Source: Limnobacter humi
Lineage (GTDB): Bacteria; Pseudomonadota; Gammaproteobacteria; Burkholderiales; Burkholderiaceae_B
Direction: 5' to 3'
Length of the DNA stretch: 64,000 nucleotides
Assembly (NCBI RefSeq): GCF_024518835.1
Contig: NZ_JANIGO010000004.1
Coordinates: 264,497-328,496 of the forward strand
Shown here one piece after another: positions 30,504 through 39,668 of the stretch (position 1 is its first letter; each line of letters begins with the position of its first letter). The notes beneath the pieces are model-generated. The model was not told where the DNA came from. It worked only from the letters and a program-made list of their open reading frames with translations, and did not search any database. A program made the translations under genes and the position numbers.

Positions 30504-30552
30504 AGGATCGTGTTTGGCTTTGCAGAGATAGCAGCCCGCACAGTTACCTCGC

Positions 30553-30933
30553 CCTTGGCGACGGCCAATCTGTGTTTCAAAACCTGGGCCTCGCGATCGC
30601 TGAGGTCGACCCTCCAAAAAAGACGGTCGGGAATCGCCCTCTGGGCCAGCCTGAAAGGCTGTGCCCACCGCGCCTGCTTGGCACGGTTTTGCAGATTGTC
30701 CTGACTGTCGCTGCAGGGGAGGTGAACCGCGCAGGCCGCCCCCAGCAATGCCGGTGTGCCCGGTGCCGAACAGTCAGCCCTCCGATCGGTTTGACCCGCA
30801 CAGCATTCGAACACACGGACCGAGATGTTTGAGCCACGCAGTGGCGAGTTCTCGGGACGGTTCGACATGCGCGGGGCAACCTTTACTTTTTGGGGGGCGT
30901 TCGGACCGGGCGACCGGTATTGCTGGGGGCAGT
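30553..30933 (+). repeat. Dispersed repeat, copy 1
   Basis: This gene-free stretch holds a repeat whose other copy lies inverted at 49978-50250. A 45-base block (30588-30632) matches 50167-50211 exactly on the opposite strand, and a 26-base block (30690-30715) matches 50073-50098. Further similar blocks are around 30561-30587, 30634-30685 and 30891-30933. About 150 bases (30725-30875) have no match in copy 2. The copy starts about 50 bases after a stop codon, in the same sense as that gene. I see no transposase gene; the nature of the element is unknown. Confidence 0.75.
30738..30930. repeat. Inverted repeat inside repeat copy 1
   Basis: The left arm 30738-30770 and right arm 30900-30930 are nearly perfect reverse complements of each other (the left begins GCCCCCAGCAAT, the right ends ATTGCTGGGGGC). 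The interval between them is about 129 bases. Copy 2 has only the right-arm type sequence. Confidence 0.7.
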
Positions 30934-30978
30934 AAAAATGAACTGGCTAACGGTGTTGCGAATGGACAATCAACCAAC

Positions 30979-31000
30979 AGGGGCATTCAAGCCCCCGCCT
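30979..31000 (-). terminator. Possible terminator after flgL
   Basis: On the minus strand GGGGC-TTGAAT-GCCCC forms a short hairpin directly after the flgL stop, followed by a T-rich but mixed sequence. It is weak evidence for termination of the flgB-flgL operon. Confidence 0.4.
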
Positions 31001-31981
31001 TTACTTCAAGAAACTGAACAAGCTTAACTGCGAGGTCGATGCAAAACTCTGCTGCGAGGCCTGCAACTGCAACTGCCCTTGCGACAGCTCGCTGATGGCC
31101 TTGGCATAATCCAGGCCCACCGCTTCACCGGCCACTTTTTCCTGGTCCAGCGAAGCAGCCGAGTTGATCTGTTCGAGTGTTTCTGCCTCACGCAAACGGA
31201 CACCCACTTTGGTTCGGGCCAATTGAACCTGGTCGAACACGCCGTCCAGTTCAGCGCGTTTGTCATCAAACGCTTTTTTGAATGTGTCGGCTGGCGTTGC
31301 GCCCTGCTGGCCACCTGGGTAACCTGGGTCTCGCAAATACGAGATGGCCTGTCGCATAATGGCAAATGCATCAGCCCCGGTGTTGGGGTTGTTGAATGCG
31401 TCGTAACCGGTGATGCTCAGGTCGATGTCTCGTCCGGCCGATACCTGGATTTTCCGACCAGTGATGGCTTGCATGGCGGCCTGCGTGGGCTGTTCCAGGA
31501 AGTTGCCGGTGACGGCTGGCGGGTTGGGTGCCTGGTACGGCTCCTGATCCTGAAAAGTGCCTGCAAACAAGTAATTGCCATTGGGGTCGGTGCGGTTGGC
31601 AATGCCACGCAATTCATCCATGCGGCCTTCCAGGTCGCGGGCCAGAATTTCCCGTTCAGCCGCGCTCAGTGTGGGGTTGCCAGCCTGCAACATGGACTCT
31701 TTGATGCTGCTCATCACATCACTGGCGGAGCCCAGGGCGGTGTCCATCTGGCTCAGCTGATTGTTCACGTAAGTGATGTTGGACTGAAAGCTGTCCAGCG
31801 TCTTGATGGCTGATTTGGCCCCCATGGCGGTGGACATGGCCAACGGATCGTCCGATGGCTTGAGCACGCGCACGCCAGTGGCCAACTGCCCTTGCAGCTT
31901 GATGAGTTCACCCTGCTGCTTGGACATGCGGTCCGCAGTGATGCTGTAGTACAGGTTGGTGCTTACACGGTTAATGGCCAT
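31001..31981 (-). CDS. flgL: Flagellar hook-filament junction protein FlgL (HAP3)
   Basis: Joins the hook to the filament. It is 326 residues, secreted by the flagellar type III apparatus without a signal peptide. It has the flagellin-like N-terminal D0 helix (MAINRVSTNLYYSITADRM, LKPSDDPLAMS) and C-terminal helix (LSQGQLQLQASQQSFASTSQ). It is the last gene of the flg operon, 17 bases after flgK. The class of promoter cannot be seen here because the gene is deep in the operon. Confidence 0.95.
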   Translation of the reverse strand: MAINRVSTNLYYSITADRMSKQQGELIKLQGQLATGVRVLKPSDDPLAMSTAMGAKSAIKTLDSFQSNITYVNNQLSQMDTALGSASDVMSSIKESMLQAGNPTLSAAEREILARDLEGRMDELRGIANRTDPNGNYLFAGTFQDQEPYQAPNPPAVTGNFLEQPTQAAMQAITGRKIQVSAGRDIDLSITGYDAFNNPNTGADAFAIMRQAISYLRDPGYPGGQQGATPADTFKKAFDDKRAELDGVFDQVQLARTKVGVRLREAETLEQINSAASLDQEKVAGEAVGLDYAKAISELSQGQLQLQASQQSFASTSQLSLFSFLK

Positions 31982-31998
31982 GGTTCATAGACTCCGGA

Positions 31999-33729
31999 TC
32001 AGAACATTTCCAGGATTTGCTGGAACAGCTCCTTGGCCAGGGAAATGACTTTGCCCGAGGCCTGATATTCCTGCTGATATTTGATGAGATTGGCGGCTTC
32101 TTCGTCCATGTTGACGCCCGACAATCCATCGCGACTTTCCGTAACCTGCTTGAGCACCGTGTCTCGCGCATCCGAGGACACCTGCAATTCACGCGCCTTG
32201 TTGCCCACGCGGCTCACCAATTGGTTAAACGCGTCAGAAACCGAGACGCCCGCAGCGTTGTTGCTTTTGTACAGCGTTCTGGACGTTTGCAAGGCCGCAA
32301 TGTCACGAATGTTGTCGTTGTTGCCCACGCTGGGGTTGGTGGCCGATGAGGCAGCCACTTCATTGGGACGCGTAATGGCCGAAGTCATGTTCAGTGCAGC
32401 ATCGCGCACGGGCATCAAGGTGAAGGTGTCACCTTCCTGCGGTGTGGCATTGTCCAGTTGGAATTGAACCAGGGGTGCGCCCGCCGGATCGCGAATTTCA
32501 TAGTAATTGCCGGTCGGATCCGGTACCAGGGTTGCCGGCTGAAAGGAACCCGTGGAGCCCAACTCTCTGTATTGGGGCTGCCCACCGATGATGGTCACTT
32601 CATAATCGGCGCCGCTGATTTTGGACAAATCCACACTCTTGAAAGTCATGTTTGTGACATTCGTTGTGCTGTTGTTCACATTGGGCACCACGCGGGAAAT
32701 GCCGCTCAGAAACGAGCCTGAACCAAATTTGAACAACGGGTTGCCGGCATTGCCATCCAGGTCAACACCGGCGGTCTGAATGTTGTTGATGGCCTCACCC
32801 ACGCGGGCTGCCAACAAACCAACGGTGTTTTGGTACTGGTTTAATTCATTGTCCCGGAAGCTGAGGTAACCCGCCAGTGCGCCCATGCCCAAGGTGTCCG
32901 CTTTCAGGGGAATCAGCGCTTGCTGTCCATTGATGGTTTGCGTGGTACCGACCAGCAAATTCTTGGGGTCGGAGGGATCCACCTGGGTGCTGACTGGAAA
33001 CTGGGTGGTTTTGACCACCAGCGGTTGCCCGTTGCCCAAAAACAGGTTAACCGAGCCATCGGCCATGTTGACGCGGGTCACTTGCACCTGTTGGGACAAG
33101 TCCATGATGAGTTTGTCGCGCTGATCCAGCAAGTCGTTGGGTTGACCACCATTGAAGGTTTGCGAGCCCGCCGCCACAATGCGGTCATTCAATTGGGCGA
33201 TTTGAGCCGTGGCGTCATTGACTTGGGCAACCGTGTCTTTCACGCGCAAGTTGGTGGCGTTGCGCAACTCATCCAGCACATTGTTCAAGCCATTGAAACG
33301 GCCTGCCAACGAGTCGGCCGCCGACAAAAAGTTTTGTCTGGATGGAAGATCTGCCGGGTTGGTGGTCAGGGTTTGAGCGGCCGCAAAAAAGTTGCTCAAA
33401 GCACCCGAGATGCCCGAAGAATCGTCAGCAATGAGGGCATCAACCCGGGAAATCTGCTCAGACTTGGCTTTGAAGAATGCTGAGTCGGAGGTGGCTTTCT
33501 GTTCTTGTGAATTCAGAAAGTCGGAATACACCCGCTGAACCGAGGCAATGTCCACGCCCTGGCCAATGTAGCCAATGTCGCTGCCAAACGATGGGCGCGC
33601 CTGCTGGACCACCAGCTGGCGGTTGTAGCCGACGGTGTTGCTGTTGGCAATGTTGTTGGACGTGGTCGAAAGGCCCGAACGCGCCGCGTTCAGGCCACTG
33701 AGTGCAATGCCATAGACCGAGTTCGTCAT
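31999..33729 (-). CDS. flgK: Flagellar hook-associated protein FlgK (HAP1)
   Basis: First junction protein on the hook tip. It is 576 residues. The N-terminus carries the rod/hook-type motif (IALSGLNAARSGLSTTSNNIAN) and the C-terminus the matching helix (GVNMDEEAANLIKYQQEYQASGKVI). The centre is a variable exposed domain. It follows flgJ after 30 bases and is followed by flgL. Confidence 0.96.
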   Translation of the reverse strand: MTNSVYGIALSGLNAARSGLSTTSNNIANSNTVGYNRQLVVQQARPSFGSDIGYIGQGVDIASVQRVYSDFLNSQEQKATSDSAFFKAKSEQISRVDALIADDSSGISGALSNFFAAAQTLTTNPADLPSRQNFLSAADSLAGRFNGLNNVLDELRNATNLRVKDTVAQVNDATAQIAQLNDRIVAAGSQTFNGGQPNDLLDQRDKLIMDLSQQVQVTRVNMADGSVNLFLGNGQPLVVKTTQFPVSTQVDPSDPKNLLVGTTQTINGQQALIPLKADTLGMGALAGYLSFRDNELNQYQNTVGLLAARVGEAINNIQTAGVDLDGNAGNPLFKFGSGSFLSGISRVVPNVNNSTTNVTNMTFKSVDLSKISGADYEVTIIGGQPQYRELGSTGSFQPATLVPDPTGNYYEIRDPAGAPLVQFQLDNATPQEGDTFTLMPVRDAALNMTSAITRPNEVAASSATNPSVGNNDNIRDIAALQTSRTLYKSNNAAGVSVSDAFNQLVSRVGNKARELQVSSDARDTVLKQVTESRDGLSGVNMDEEAANLIKYQQEYQASGKVISLAKELFQQILEMF

Positions 33730-33759
33730 GATGTCGAATCCTTTTCTCTCTTATACGGC

Positions 33760-34167
33760 TTAACGGCCCTGTTTTGGCAAAGTTGAGGCTTGCGCTTCGA
33801 TTTGGGAATGCCCGCTTTGGGGTGGGATGGCTGTGCCCCCCTGCGACTTCAATTGACGCGCAATTTCCTGGGCCAGGCCCAAGCCCCGCCCCGACAGTTT
33901 TTGTACCAGCTCCTGGTCGTACATGGCCTGGTAACTTTTGGTGGCGGAATCGCTAAAAAGCCCGCCCTGTGGCGTGGCGTCCCGCATGCCTTTCAGGGCC
34001 ATTTGCAGAAAGATGGATTCAAACTGGGTGGCCACCTTGTCAATGGCCTGGTTGTATTCGGCACTGCCCTTCTCGGCTCGGGCACCGCGCTTCAAGCCTT
34101 CCAGGCTGCGGGTATCCAGCGAGAGGGACTGTGGGTCAGCCGTATTGTTGGATAGGGGTGCCACCAT
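33760..34167 (-). CDS. flgJ: Short FlgJ, rod-binding domain only
   Basis: FlgJ normally has a rod-capping N-terminal domain and a C-terminal muramidase that opens the peptidoglycan. This protein is only 135 residues and contains only the first part (AIDKVATQFESIFLQMALKGMRDAT, GGLFSDSATKSYQAMYDQELVQKLS). The tail is low-complexity and there is no muramidase. The gene is complete, with its start overlapping the flgI stop and its own stop before flgK, so this is a single-domain form and not a frameshift. Another hydrolase encoded elsewhere must open the cell wall (inference). Confidence 0.9.
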   Translation of the reverse strand: MVAPLSNNTADPQSLSLDTRSLEGLKRGARAEKGSAEYNQAIDKVATQFESIFLQMALKGMRDATPQGGLFSDSATKSYQAMYDQELVQKLSGRGLGLAQEIARQLKSQGGTAIPPQSGHSQIEAQASTLPKQGR

Positions 34168-35321
34168 CAGATCACCTCAATTTCTGCTTTCAAGCTGCCA
34201 GCACTTTGCATGGCCTGCAGGATGGAGATCAGGTCTTGCGGTGTGGCACCCAGCGTATTCAGGGCTTTGACCACGTCGGACAATTGGGCTGCACCCTTGA
34301 GCGAGATCACCTCGCCGCCGGATTGCGAAATCTGAATGTCCGACTGTTGCGTCGACACGGTTTGGCCTTGCGAGAATGGTGCAGGTTGTGAAATCACCGG
34401 GGTGGAGGTGATCTTCACCGTCAAATTGCCGTGGGCGACTGCGCAGTCTTCCAGTGAAACAGCCTGATTCATCACCACCGACCCCGTGCGGGCATTGACG
34501 ATGATTTTGGCGGTACCCACCGCCTTGTCGATGCCCAATTCCTGGATTTTGGAGAGGAAAGCCACCCGTTCGTTGGGGCTGGAGGGTGCACGCACCCGAA
34601 TGATACGGCCGTCCAGGGCTTGGGCCAACTCTTGCCCCATGCCTTTGTTGATGGCCTGGGCCACCCGGGTGGCATTGGAAAAGTCGGTGGCATTCAACTC
34701 CAGTTGAATGTTTTCACCCAGGTTGAAGGGTGTGGGTACTTCCCGTTCAACAATGGCGCCGTTCGGAATGCGACCGGAGGACAAATGGTTGATTTGGGTT
34801 TTTGACCCACCCGCCGATGCGCCCGCACCGCCCACAATCAACTGGCCTTGGGCCAACGCATACACCTGGCCATCGGGGCCTTTCAACGGGGTCAGCAAGA
34901 GCATGCCGCCACGCAGGCTTTTGGCATTGCCGATGGACGACACGGTGATGTCAATGGATTGTCCGGGTTGCACGAAAGCCGGCAGGTTGGCCGTCACCAT
35001 GACCGAAGCCACGTTTTTGAGCTGAATACTGCCACCCGGCGGCAGGTTAATGCCCGATTGGGCCAGCATGGCTGCAATGCTTTGGGTGGTGAACGGGGTT
35101 TGGGTGGTTTGGTCTCCCGTGCCATCCAGGCCGATCACGAGGCCATAGCCATACACCGGGTTGGACCGAACACCCTGCACGCTGGTGAGGTCACGAATGC
35201 GGGTTTGCGCCTGGGCTGCATTGCACAGGCTGAACACCGCCATCAGGCTGACAAACACCACAAACACTTTCATCAAGCGCTTGATCCACTGAAGGCTGGG
35301 GCTGAGGTAGGGCGAATTCAT
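34167..35321 (-). CDS. flgI: Flagellar P-ring protein FlgI
   Basis: Forms the P ring in the peptidoglycan layer around the rod. It is 384 residues. A Sec signal peptide (VFVVFVSLMAVFSLCNAAQAQ) is followed by the mature start RIRDLTSVQGVRSNPVYGYGLVIGL and family blocks such as NVASVMVTANLPAF and GTAKIIVNARTGSVVMNQ. I chose ATG 35321, which has CCGGAG upstream; six more codons are open before it. Its stop overlaps the flgJ start by one base. Confidence 0.96.
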   Translation of the reverse strand: MNSPYLSPSLQWIKRLMKVFVVFVSLMAVFSLCNAAQAQTRIRDLTSVQGVRSNPVYGYGLVIGLDGTGDQTTQTPFTTQSIAAMLAQSGINLPPGGSIQLKNVASVMVTANLPAFVQPGQSIDITVSSIGNAKSLRGGMLLLTPLKGPDGQVYALAQGQLIVGGAGASAGGSKTQINHLSSGRIPNGAIVEREVPTPFNLGENIQLELNATDFSNATRVAQAINKGMGQELAQALDGRIIRVRAPSSPNERVAFLSKIQELGIDKAVGTAKIIVNARTGSVVMNQAVSLEDCAVAHGNLTVKITSTPVISQPAPFSQGQTVSTQQSDIQISQSGGEVISLKGAAQLSDVVKALNTLGATPQDLISILQAMQSAGSLKAEIEVI

Positions 35322-35339
35322 GAGCAGGCTCCGGGGCAA

Positions 35340-36014
35340 TCAGAATGGGAGAACGGTGAGGAAGAAGCGGGACAGCCAGCCCATGGTGGTGGCGGCATCA
35401 ATCGTGCCTTCGCCCTTGTATTCAATGCGGGCATCGGCCACGCGGTTACTGGGCACCACATTGCCGGGCAAGATGGTGACCGGGTTCACCACACCGGTGA
35501 ATTTCAGTTTTTCCACATCGCGGTTGGTGCCAATCTGTTTCTCACCCACCACACGCAGGTTGCCATTGGGCAGCACTTCGCTCACGGTGACGGTGATGGT
35601 GCCTGTCAGGGTGTTGGCGGCCTTGCTTTGGCCCTGGCCCTTGAAATCGGCGGAGCCTGTGGCGGATTTGTCCACTGGGTTGGTGTCGAAAATGCCAAAA
35701 CCCAGACCCGGCAAAGTCAGACTGGTTGAATTGTTGCGGGAGGCCGACGCCGAGTTGGTTTGTTCAGAGGCCAACTGCTCCACCACCTGGATGGTGAGCG
35801 TATCGCCCACAAAACGGGCACGCTGGTCTTCAAACAGGGGGCGAAAGGTTTGCGGGCTGTACAGGCTTCCGGTGGGTTGGGCCATGGCCACTTGCGGGGC
35901 CGGCTGTTGCACCGTGGTTTGCTGGGGCATGTCCACTTTCGGATTAAAAGTGGAGCATCCCCCTAAAGTTATTGAAACTGCTGCCGTTAAACCAATCAGA
36001 AGCCGTGTAAGCAT
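35340..36014 (-). CDS. flgH: Flagellar L-ring lipoprotein FlgH
   Basis: Outer-membrane ring protein. It is 224 residues. It is a lipoprotein: the signal MLTRLLIGLTAAVSITLGGC ends in a lipobox with the lipidated cysteine at residue 20. Family blocks FVGDTLTIQVVEQ, LPNGNLRVVGEKQI and SNRVADARIEYKG are present. I chose ATG 36014 because GGGAG stands 8 bases upstream; an ATG at 36029 lies in the middle of that site. It lies between flgG and flgI. Confidence 0.95.
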   Translation of the reverse strand: MLTRLLIGLTAAVSITLGGCSTFNPKVDMPQQTTVQQPAPQVAMAQPTGSLYSPQTFRPLFEDQRARFVGDTLTIQVVEQLASEQTNSASASRNNSTSLTLPGLGFGIFDTNPVDKSATGSADFKGQGQSKAANTLTGTITVTVSEVLPNGNLRVVGEKQIGTNRDVEKLKFTGVVNPVTILPGNVVPSNRVADARIEYKGEGTIDAATTMGWLSRFFLTVLPF

Positions 36015-36062
36015 TGCTTTTTCTCCCATCTAACACACCCAGTGTGTCAGGTCAGGCAAAAA

Positions 36063-36845
36063 TCAAAGCTGTGATAAGCGCTGTAACATCTGGTCAGATG
36101 TCGTGATTGACTTGGAATTGATCTCGTACGCACGCTGTGCCTGAATCAAACCCACCAGCTCTTCCACCACGTTCACGTTGGACGTTTCCACATAACCCTG
36201 TGACAACTGGCCAGAGCCATTGCTGCCGGCCACCACCTGGGTGGGCGCGCCAGAGGCGGCACTTTCCTGATACAGGTTTTGCCCCATGCTGAACAAACCG
36301 GCCGGGTTCACAAAAGTGGCCAGTTGCAACTGACCCAACTGCTGGGGCTGAACCTGACCCTGAATGGTGGCCGACACGGTACCGTCTTGCGACACCGTGA
36401 TGGTTTGTGCACCGGGGGGTACGGTCACAGGGCCCAGAATCGGATAACCGTTGGAGGTGACCAGGGTGCCATTGGAGTCCAGCTGAAAGCTGCCATCCCG
36501 GGTGTAGCTGGTGGTGCCGTCGGGCATTTGCACCTGGAAAAAGCCCTGGCCATTGATGGCAATGTCCAGATTATTGCTGGTTTGCTGCAGGTTGCCCTGG
36601 GCAAAATTGCGCACCGTGGACACCGGCCGAACACCGGTACCCACTTGCAAGCCAGAGGGAACCTGGGTTTGCTCGGTGGTTTGCGCACCGGGTTGGCGAA
36701 GCGTTTGGTACAACAAGTCTTCAAAGACGGCACGAGACCGCTTGAAGCCGTTGGTGGACACGTTGGCCAGGTTATTTGAAATCACATCCAAGTTGGTTTG
36801 CTGGGCATCCAGACCGGTTTTGGCGATCCACAAAGAACGCATCAT
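36063..36845 (-). CDS. flgG: Flagellar distal rod protein FlgG
   Basis: Builds the distal rod. It is 260 residues, the standard size. The N-terminal motif ([32 protein letters not shown]) continues in the typical rod-protein form, followed by [12 protein letters not shown] and the C-terminal helix ([23 protein letters not shown]). It lies 27 bases after flgF in the operon. Confidence 0.97.
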   Translation of the reverse strand: MMRSLWIAKTGLDAQQTNLDVISNNLANVSTNGFKRSRAVFEDLLYQTLRQPGAQTTEQTQVPSGLQVGTGVRPVSTVRNFAQGNLQQTSNNLDIAINGQGFFQVQMPDGTTSYTRDGSFQLDSNGTLVTSNGYPILGPVTVPPGAQTITVSQDGTVSATIQGQVQPQQLGQLQLATFVNPAGLFSMGQNLYQESAASGAPTQVVAGSNGSGQLSQGYVETSNVNVVEELVGLIQAQRAYEINSKSITTSDQMLQRLSQL

Positions 36846-36872
36846 GGCAATTTCTCCTCAGTTCGGCCCGGC

Positions 36873-37610
36873 TTAATTCAAGCCGAACAAGTTGTTCGCA
36901 GCGCGGTCATTCTCTTGAGCCGAGCTGATCATCTTCATTTGGGTTTCGTACTGGCGGGCGGCCGTGATCATTTGCACCATCATGTCCACCGCATTCACAT
37001 TGCTGGTTTCAATAAAACCGCCAGCCACGCGCACCGCTGGGTTGGGCTCTGCATCCTGACCATTTTTGCTGCGGAACAGGCCATCATCGCCGCGGGTCAA
37101 CTGGCCATCTTCAAGGTCCACCAGTTTGAGTTGGCCCAGGGGTACCACACCGCCCTGCCCGGTGAGGGGAATGGCCGATACGGTGCCATCGGTTTCAAAA
37201 GACACCCGATGATCGGGCGGTACATTGATGGGGCCGGATGTTCCAATCACGGGATAGCCTTCCTGGGTGACCAGGTTGCCACCCGAGTCCAGTTGGAAAG
37301 AACCGTTGCGGGTGTAGGCCTCGTTGCCGTTTGCAGCCGTGACTGCAAACCAGCCCTTGCCTTGAATGGCCACGTCCATGTCGCGCCCCGTGGACTGAAT
37401 TTGCCCGGGTGTGGTGTCAAACCCCACCGAGGTTTCCACCGCAAAACTGCGACTGCCACTGCCCTCACCCACCACCGGCGCACTCTGGAAAGCCATGAGC
37501 TGCTGCCGGAAGCCCGGTGTATTGACGTTGGCCAGGTTGTTGGCAATGTTCTCTTGCCGGGCCATGGTGCCCTTGGCGGCTTGAGAGGCCAGATAAACCA
37601 GTTTGTCCAT
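36873..37610 (-). CDS. flgF: Flagellar proximal rod protein FlgF
   Basis: Proximal rod subunit. It is 245 residues. It begins MDKLVYLASQAAKGTMARQE and has ANNLANVNTPGFRQ, then DVAIQGKGWFAV and the C-terminal NVNAVDMMVQMITAARQYE. These fit FlgF better than FlgG, which is the next gene. It starts 23 bases after flgE. Confidence 0.95.
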   Translation of the reverse strand: MDKLVYLASQAAKGTMARQENIANNLANVNTPGFRQQLMAFQSAPVVGEGSGSRSFAVETSVGFDTTPGQIQSTGRDMDVAIQGKGWFAVTAANGNEAYTRNGSFQLDSGGNLVTQEGYPVIGTSGPINVPPDHRVSFETDGTVSAIPLTGQGGVVPLGQLKLVDLEDGQLTRGDDGLFRSKNGQDAEPNPAVRVAGGFIETSNVNAVDMMVQMITAARQYETQMKMISSAQENDRAANNLFGLN

Positions 37611-37633
37611 GGGTCAGTCGCCTTCTGTTTTAC

Positions 37634-38944
37634 TTAACGCAGGTTCGTGATGGTTTGCAGCAACGAGTCTTGCGTCTTGATGCTCTGCGAGTTGGCCTGA
37701 TACACGCGCTGGGCAGAAATCATGGCCACCAGTTCAGCAGTCAAATCCACGTTGGACTCTTCCAGGGCACCGGATTGAATCAGCCCAAAACCAGAGTCCT
37801 CACTCAAAGACACCAACTCAGAACCCGCCGCTTGCGTGGCCAGCCAGCCATTGGAACCCACCGGTTGCAAGGCCTCTGGATTGGAGAATTTGTACAGGCC
37901 GATTTTGGCCACATCCACCTGCTTGCCGTTGGCATAGCTGATGGTCAATGTGCCGTCAGCACCCACGTTAAAACCCGAGAAGGGGGAGGCGGTGTAGCCG
38001 TCCTGGCTCAGGTTTTGAACCGAGAAGGAACTGCCGTACTGGGTGACCTTGCTCATGTCAAAGGTGTAGCTGTTGGGCGATGCACCAGTGGAGGAAAACG
38101 GAACACCTGCGGCGGTTACAAAACGGGACAGGTCCACGGTGAAGCTGGCATTGGCGGGCGTGGACAGTTTGCCATCCACACCAAATACCAGGGCACCGGC
38201 GGCCGCTTGGGCGGGTGCAACAGTGGGCGTGACAGGCGACAGGCCCACATCCACTTGCGTGCCATCCACCGTGGCATAGGCGCTCCAGTTGTTGGGCGTG
38301 TCTTTGCGCAGGTAAATGCTCATGATGTGCGACTGGCCCAACTCGTCGTACACGGTCATGGATGTTGAGTTGTTGTAGGAGTTCAGGTTTGATGGATCAA
38401 AGGTGATGGCACCGGAAATGGCAGTGGCACGGGCATCCAGATTGAGCTCAAGGCCTGAGCCCCGTGTGGGTGACGGTGGAATGGCCGCCTGTGAAACGGT
38501 GACATTGCCTGCAACATCCGAAGCCCGACCCGTGGTGGAGTCAATCGGGAAGCCTTGCAGCTTGTCACCCTTGGAGTTAATGATGTTGCCGTCTTTGTCC
38601 ACGTTGAACTGACCATTGCGGGTGTACACCATTTCACCAGCCGTGGAAGCCACTTTGAAGAAGCCGTTGCCGTTGATGGCCATGTCCAGCGGATTGCCAG
38701 TCACGTTGATGTTGCCCTGCTTGAAACTTTGGTTCACTGAGGACAGCGTGGTACCCAAACCAATGGCACTGGAGGAACGCGCACCGTTGAAAGCACGGGC
38801 AAATACATCAGCAAACTCCGCCTCAGACCCTTTAAAACCAACGACGCTGGCGTTGGACACGTTGTTGGCGATAACCTCAAGACCGCGCTGTGCTGCGTTC
38901 AAGCCACTGAGACCTTGTTGGAATGTTCCACCTGCAATTGCCAT
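37634..38944 (-). CDS. flgE: Flagellar hook protein FlgE
   Basis: Main subunit of the hook. It is 436 residues. The D0 N-terminal motif (GLSGLNAAQRGLEVIANNVSNASVVGFK) and MAINGNGFFKV are present, and the C-terminal helix (NVDLTAELVAMISAQRVYQANSQSIKTQDS) is complete. The centre holds the variable hook domain. It lies 45 bases after flgD. Confidence 0.97.
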   Translation of the reverse strand: MAIAGGTFQQGLSGLNAAQRGLEVIANNVSNASVVGFKGSEAEFADVFARAFNGARSSSAIGLGTTLSSVNQSFKQGNINVTGNPLDMAINGNGFFKVASTAGEMVYTRNGQFNVDKDGNIINSKGDKLQGFPIDSTTGRASDVAGNVTVSQAAIPPSPTRGSGLELNLDARATAISGAITFDPSNLNSYNNSTSMTVYDELGQSHIMSIYLRKDTPNNWSAYATVDGTQVDVGLSPVTPTVAPAQAAAGALVFGVDGKLSTPANASFTVDLSRFVTAAGVPFSSTGASPNSYTFDMSKVTQYGSSFSVQNLSQDGYTASPFSGFNVGADGTLTISYANGKQVDVAKIGLYKFSNPEALQPVGSNGWLATQAAGSELVSLSEDSGFGLIQSGALEESNVDLTAELVAMISAQRVYQANSQSIKTQDSLLQTITNLR

Positions 38945-38989
38945 GTTGAGCTCCTGAATAAACTCGTGATACTTCGCTGTCGTTGATGT

Positions 38990-39655
38990 TTAGAAAATCT
39001 GCTTGATGTCCGAGAACGACAGTTCCGTTCCCAGGTTGGTCAGCAGTTTCGATCCTTCACTGCCGGCGTTGCGAACGCCCTGCACCACCGCCAAACTGAG
39101 CGTGGTCACATCGGCCTTTTGGCCTGCGGCCGTGGCCTGTACTTCAAATTTGTAATTGCCTGAAGGCACGGTGTTGCCGTTGGCGTCCTTGCCGTCCCAG
39201 TCAAACTGGTGAATGCCTTTGGACTGTGGGCCCATGTCCATGGTGCGAATCACCTTGGCGTTGGAATCGAGAATGTTGACCTGAACACTGTCTGCCGACT
39301 GTTTCATTTCCAGTGAACCTGTGCCCACACCGTCTTTCATGGCGATGTCGTTGCCTTCGGTCAGCACCGCGCGGCCCAACATGGTCACAGCCTGCGCCGT
39401 TTGGTTGGACGCAAAGGAGGCCACCATGGCTGACATGGAATCATTCAACTTGTTAATGCCGGTGACTGTGTTCAATTGCGCCATCTGGCTCGTCACCTGG
39501 GCATTGTCCATGGGTGCCATGGGGTCCTGGTTTTTCAGCTGTGCCACCAAGAGCGACATAAAGCGCTCCTGAATGGCTTCAGGGCTGTTGTCATTCTTCT
39601 TGGCGGTGGCGCTGGTCTTGCTGGTGCCCACTGCGGAGGTTGCATCAATGGCCAT
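38990..39655 (-). CDS. flgD: Flagellar hook cap protein FlgD
   Basis: Scaffold cap that guides assembly of hook subunits. It is 221 residues. It has the family segment ERFMSLLVAQLKNQDPMAPMDNAQVTSQMAQ and an Ig-like/tudor fold towards the end (IHQFDWDGKDANGNTVPSGNYKFEV). GGAG lies 8 bases before the ATG. It is between flgC and flgE, the usual order. Confidence 0.96.
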   Translation of the reverse strand: MAIDATSAVGTSKTSATAKKNDNSPEAIQERFMSLLVAQLKNQDPMAPMDNAQVTSQMAQLNTVTGINKLNDSMSAMVASFASNQTAQAVTMLGRAVLTEGNDIAMKDGVGTGSLEMKQSADSVQVNILDSNAKVIRTMDMGPQSKGIHQFDWDGKDANGNTVPSGNYKFEVQATAAGQKADVTTLSLAVVQGVRNAGSEGSKLLTNLGTELSFSDIKQIF

Positions 39656-39668
39656 GGTTCAAGGCTCC

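Noticed and set aside
30419..30868. Short open frames within repeat copy 1, with a similar peptide at copy 2 (DRLFWRVDLSDREAQVL)
   Set aside because: The shared peptide comes from the repeated DNA; the frames differ in start and end, overlap the preceding gene and have no ribosome site, so a protein is unlikely.
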